A program made the translations under genes and the position numbers. A stretch of DNA of 64,000 bases from contig OX031065.1 in assembly GCA_943736015.1 (NCBI GenBank), positions 41,306,427-41,370,426 on the forward strand, in the 5' to 3' direction. A model generated the notes under the pieces. The model saw only the letters and a program-made list of their open reading frames with translations, was not told the origin of the DNA and ran no database searches. Below are positions 61,491 through 64,000 of the stretch, in pieces (the stretch's first letter is position 1; every line of letters begins with the position of its first letter). The DNA is from Tridacna crocea (Eukaryota; Mollusca; Bivalvia; Cardiida; Cardiidae).

Positions 61491-62428
61491 GAAGATGATC
61501 TACTGTTTTAGCCCAACCTTCTGAAATTTTAAGTAAATTCTGTCTGAGCCTATCAGCTCTCTTTCTTGTAGAGCTATTGATAGGTGTTTTTCCTGAATGG
61601 GCCTCTTTCTGCACCTTACTTAGATTGGTGACTTATGACTGTGGCCCTTTTTGTGATTTTCTTTTCAGATTTTCTTTTTTTTGATTAAGTGTATGTCAAT
61701 TTAAGGTCTGTTATATGTGGGATCATCTTTTCTCCTTTGCAAACAAACCATCTTTGTGTATGATTTGTTTTTTCTATCTTTCTGGCTTCCGGCTTTTCAG
61801 CACTTTCATGAAGAGATTTGTTCTTTTTCAGTTTTAACCTGTACTCTTGTATTCTCAAGATTATATCCTATAGCCTTTTTTTTTTTTCACTATTATCAAC
61901 CTTTTTTTGATTTCAATGTTCTTTTGAAAGGGAATTTGACCACAAGCTTATTCATGATTCAAGTTCTATATTTTTTGAGAATTTGTGTGAAAACTTGATT
62001 TTATGTCCCAAGTGTACAACATTAGCAGGTCTGCTCCATCTTCAGGATTAGATAGATGTATATGTATCTTGATAAGAAATTGTTATTATTTGAAAAAGAA
62101 AACTGTTTTTCCTTTTCTAGACACTTCAAATGATAAAATGCAGGGGATTTTCTTCCTTTCCTGCGGGGCCGAATTTCGGCCCCATTCCCAATTGTAAAAA
62201 GAGTATTTTTTTCCCAATTCCATAAAACAAAATTCCCAATTAGAAGCTAGAAAAAGAAATAGTCTGATGTATCAGCAAGGACCTTCCCTGACCCACAAAT
62301 TCCATAAATTGGCGGGCACTGAGCAGAGTTCAACCAGGAAATCGACAATCGTCGTATTGTAGGTATGAAACTATTTGGGGGCGAATGAACTATAGACTGT
62401 GTCCGTATATTTTCATTATTTTCAATCG
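61491..62428. other. Spacer, nothing recognised
   Basis: T-rich plus strand; open frames here lack domains. TTTCGGCCCCATTCCCAATT near 62175 is GC-richer but unassigned. Confidence 0.35.
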
Positions 62429-63720
62429 ATTCATGCATAGACTGGTTACCGCCCCTGATACACTACGTGTATAGGGACAGGTACAGGCTAATCGAAACGG
62501 GGCGAATTCTGCCCGTATTATGCGAGGTAACTGTGCAAGTAGTAACTTAGAGTAGCGTCTCTTGATTTTTGTGTGTATGTTTTTGGTGGGTGTAAAAAGC
62601 AATAGCTATGAAAATAATTTTCGATATTACTGTCTTTTAAAGTGATTGTTTTGTAATCATAATATAATTACTTATGCATGGTATCATTTCAACAAACGAT
62701 AGGTGAATGTCTAAAATTTGATAGAAAAAAAATGTTAATGATTATAAGAGTAAATTATTTGATTATTATGTTTATAATAAAAGCTAAATTAATGAATACA
62801 TGAAAAATTTTCAAGTGCTGACGTTGAACTTTTACTAAAAAAATTAACATCAAAATAACAAATATAATGCACAAGTTTGTACTTGATAAAGCAGAAAGGG
62901 TAATAAGATAATCAATTATCTTATAAATTGAATTGTAGGTTGCAATTCTCAAAGATTAAAGTCTGTTGTCCCTTTGAAGAAGCCTGCAGAGATAAGCCTA
63001 GGGGCAATAAAACACATGTGGTGTCTAATCATCTTTTAATTCTCCCTTAACATTTGATTACTTTGTTTTGTAAGGAATAAAGAAGCATGTTTCAACATTT
63101 ATTAACAAGTGTTTGGGGGGGGAAAAATTAAAAGGGGGGAAAATTGTTTGCCGAATATTTATGTATTACTCAGTTGTTCAGATGTCTAATAGTCAAAAAA
63201 TTAAATGAATAAAGACTTTAGAGAGGATTTGAAATAAAAGTATCTAATTAACCCATTACCAGACGACCAAATTTTAGACTATTCCAAATTGAAACAAATT
63301 GCAGACGACATTTTAAAGAGCATTTAAATTGAAAATAAGTACTATGTAGGTTAGAAAAATTTGTGAGAAAAGGAGAAATTGCTTGTTACAAGTAATTTCT
63401 CCTTTTCTCACAATGGAATGTTCAGATTTCCCTCTCCTTTTTATCTAAAAAAAAAAAGATCATTCTAGATGGAAAAGGTCTTTTTATCTGAAAGTTATAA
63501 ATTATGCTCTATGAATACCTGTATTCTACTATTTATTAATAACATAATAATCAAAATAAGAATGAAATAAAGTCAACTGAGCACATTGTCAGGTTACTCG
63601 ATATATGTTTCGAGCCGTTTCATTGGCCGTATCAATTATCCAATCACAGGGCACGGTACGATTAGCTTGTGCCTGTTGTAATACACGGTATACAACGGTG
63701 GCCAGTTCAATTCATGCATT
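62429..63720. mobile_element. 1.27-kb TIR element with 11-bp target duplication
   Basis: ATTCATGCATA (62429-62439) and ATTCATGCATT (63710-63720) flank a 1270-bp body. Ends of about 52 bp are inverted: GACTGGTTACCGCCCCTGAT...ACAGGTACAGGCTAATCG against TGAACTGGCCACCGTTGTAT...ACAGGCACAAGCTAATCG (from the other strand). Non-coding, AT-rich inside. Same family as the 77-bp element at 8642. Confidence 0.83.
63248..63425 (+). mobile_element. TTAA MITE, 3'-truncated, nested
   Basis: TTAACCCATTACCAGACGAC through TTTCTCCTTTTCTCACAATG, then lost. ATTTTAAA subfamily. Confidence 0.8.
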
Positions 63721-64000
63721 GACTTGATTGTCTGGCTGTAAACCGTTCTTCACGTCGTAAAAAATAGCCTGTTAACTTCTAGGCATCCGCTTCGCGCAAT
63801 ATGCAGCGAAGCAGAGTTTCGTAAAGCAAAAACAAAGAACCCAGCTCCGAAAATGACTGTCTTGAATCAGGAGCAAGTTATAAAAAATACCCGACCTAAT
63901 CTAGACCACGAGTTTATTTTTTTCTCTCAATTTTCGAGCTGTTGAGCTTCATCTTTTTCTTTGTAAAGAATCGTCTGTAAAATTTGTGAGCAGAGTCTGT
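63721..64000. other. Window end, nothing recognised
   Basis: No coding or repeat signal that I can support. Confidence 0.35.

Overview
This looks like nuclear DNA of an animal, most likely a bivalve mollusc and plausibly a dreissenid mussel. The window is AT-rich, its genes have GT-AG introns, and it is packed with repeat types I associate with bivalves: tandem-array elements opening with AGCTCACCTGAGC and a (TCCG)n tract, 'pearl'-like 156-bp arrays, and SINE tails with the AAAACACCATTCA motif. The taxon call is inference; no species marker is present.

Two host genes are supported. (1) 4979-6019, minus strand: one long exon of a Golgi-type fucosyltransferase-superfamily enzyme. (2) 27961-50274, plus strand: nine phase-compatible exons of a PHF20/PHF20L1-like chromatin reader with two Tudor-type domains, preceded by an acidic, Ser-rich N-terminal part. 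Its C-terminal half (AT-hook, zinc fingers, PHD in the vertebrate proteins) is not found, so the gene either continues beyond the window or ends in one of two weak candidate exons.

Everything else is mostly mobile DNA. 1-3720 is a decayed Ty3/gypsy-class element with the unusual order gag-protease-integrase-reverse transcriptase. 6488-8168 holds ten units of exactly 156 bp. 13136-16209, 31838-32446, 41027-42743 and 45125-46715 are four copies of a tandem-array, Helentron/pearl-like element. 16656-17782 is a dead Tc1/mariner element with both inverted repeats. 20963-26015 is a 5-kb element with an 11-bp target duplication that contains two further elements, each with its own 9-bp duplication. 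30713-33756 is a 3-kb TAA-flanked element inside a host intron; it contains a 529-bp miniature LTR retrotransposon (TRIM) with a perfect tRNA-Pro primer binding site and a tRNA-like segment in each LTR. 62429-63720 is a 1.27-kb element with an 11-bp duplication, related to a 77-bp miniature at 8642-8718.

The dominant repeat is a ~228-bp foldback MITE flanked by TTAA, with more than 40 full, partial or decayed copies. Its outer arms and central hairpin differ among copies but stay paired within each copy. Copies touch splice sites of the PHF20-like gene, host other insertions, are split by insertions, or sit back to back.

Coordinates of repeat edges are read by eye and may be off by a few bases.
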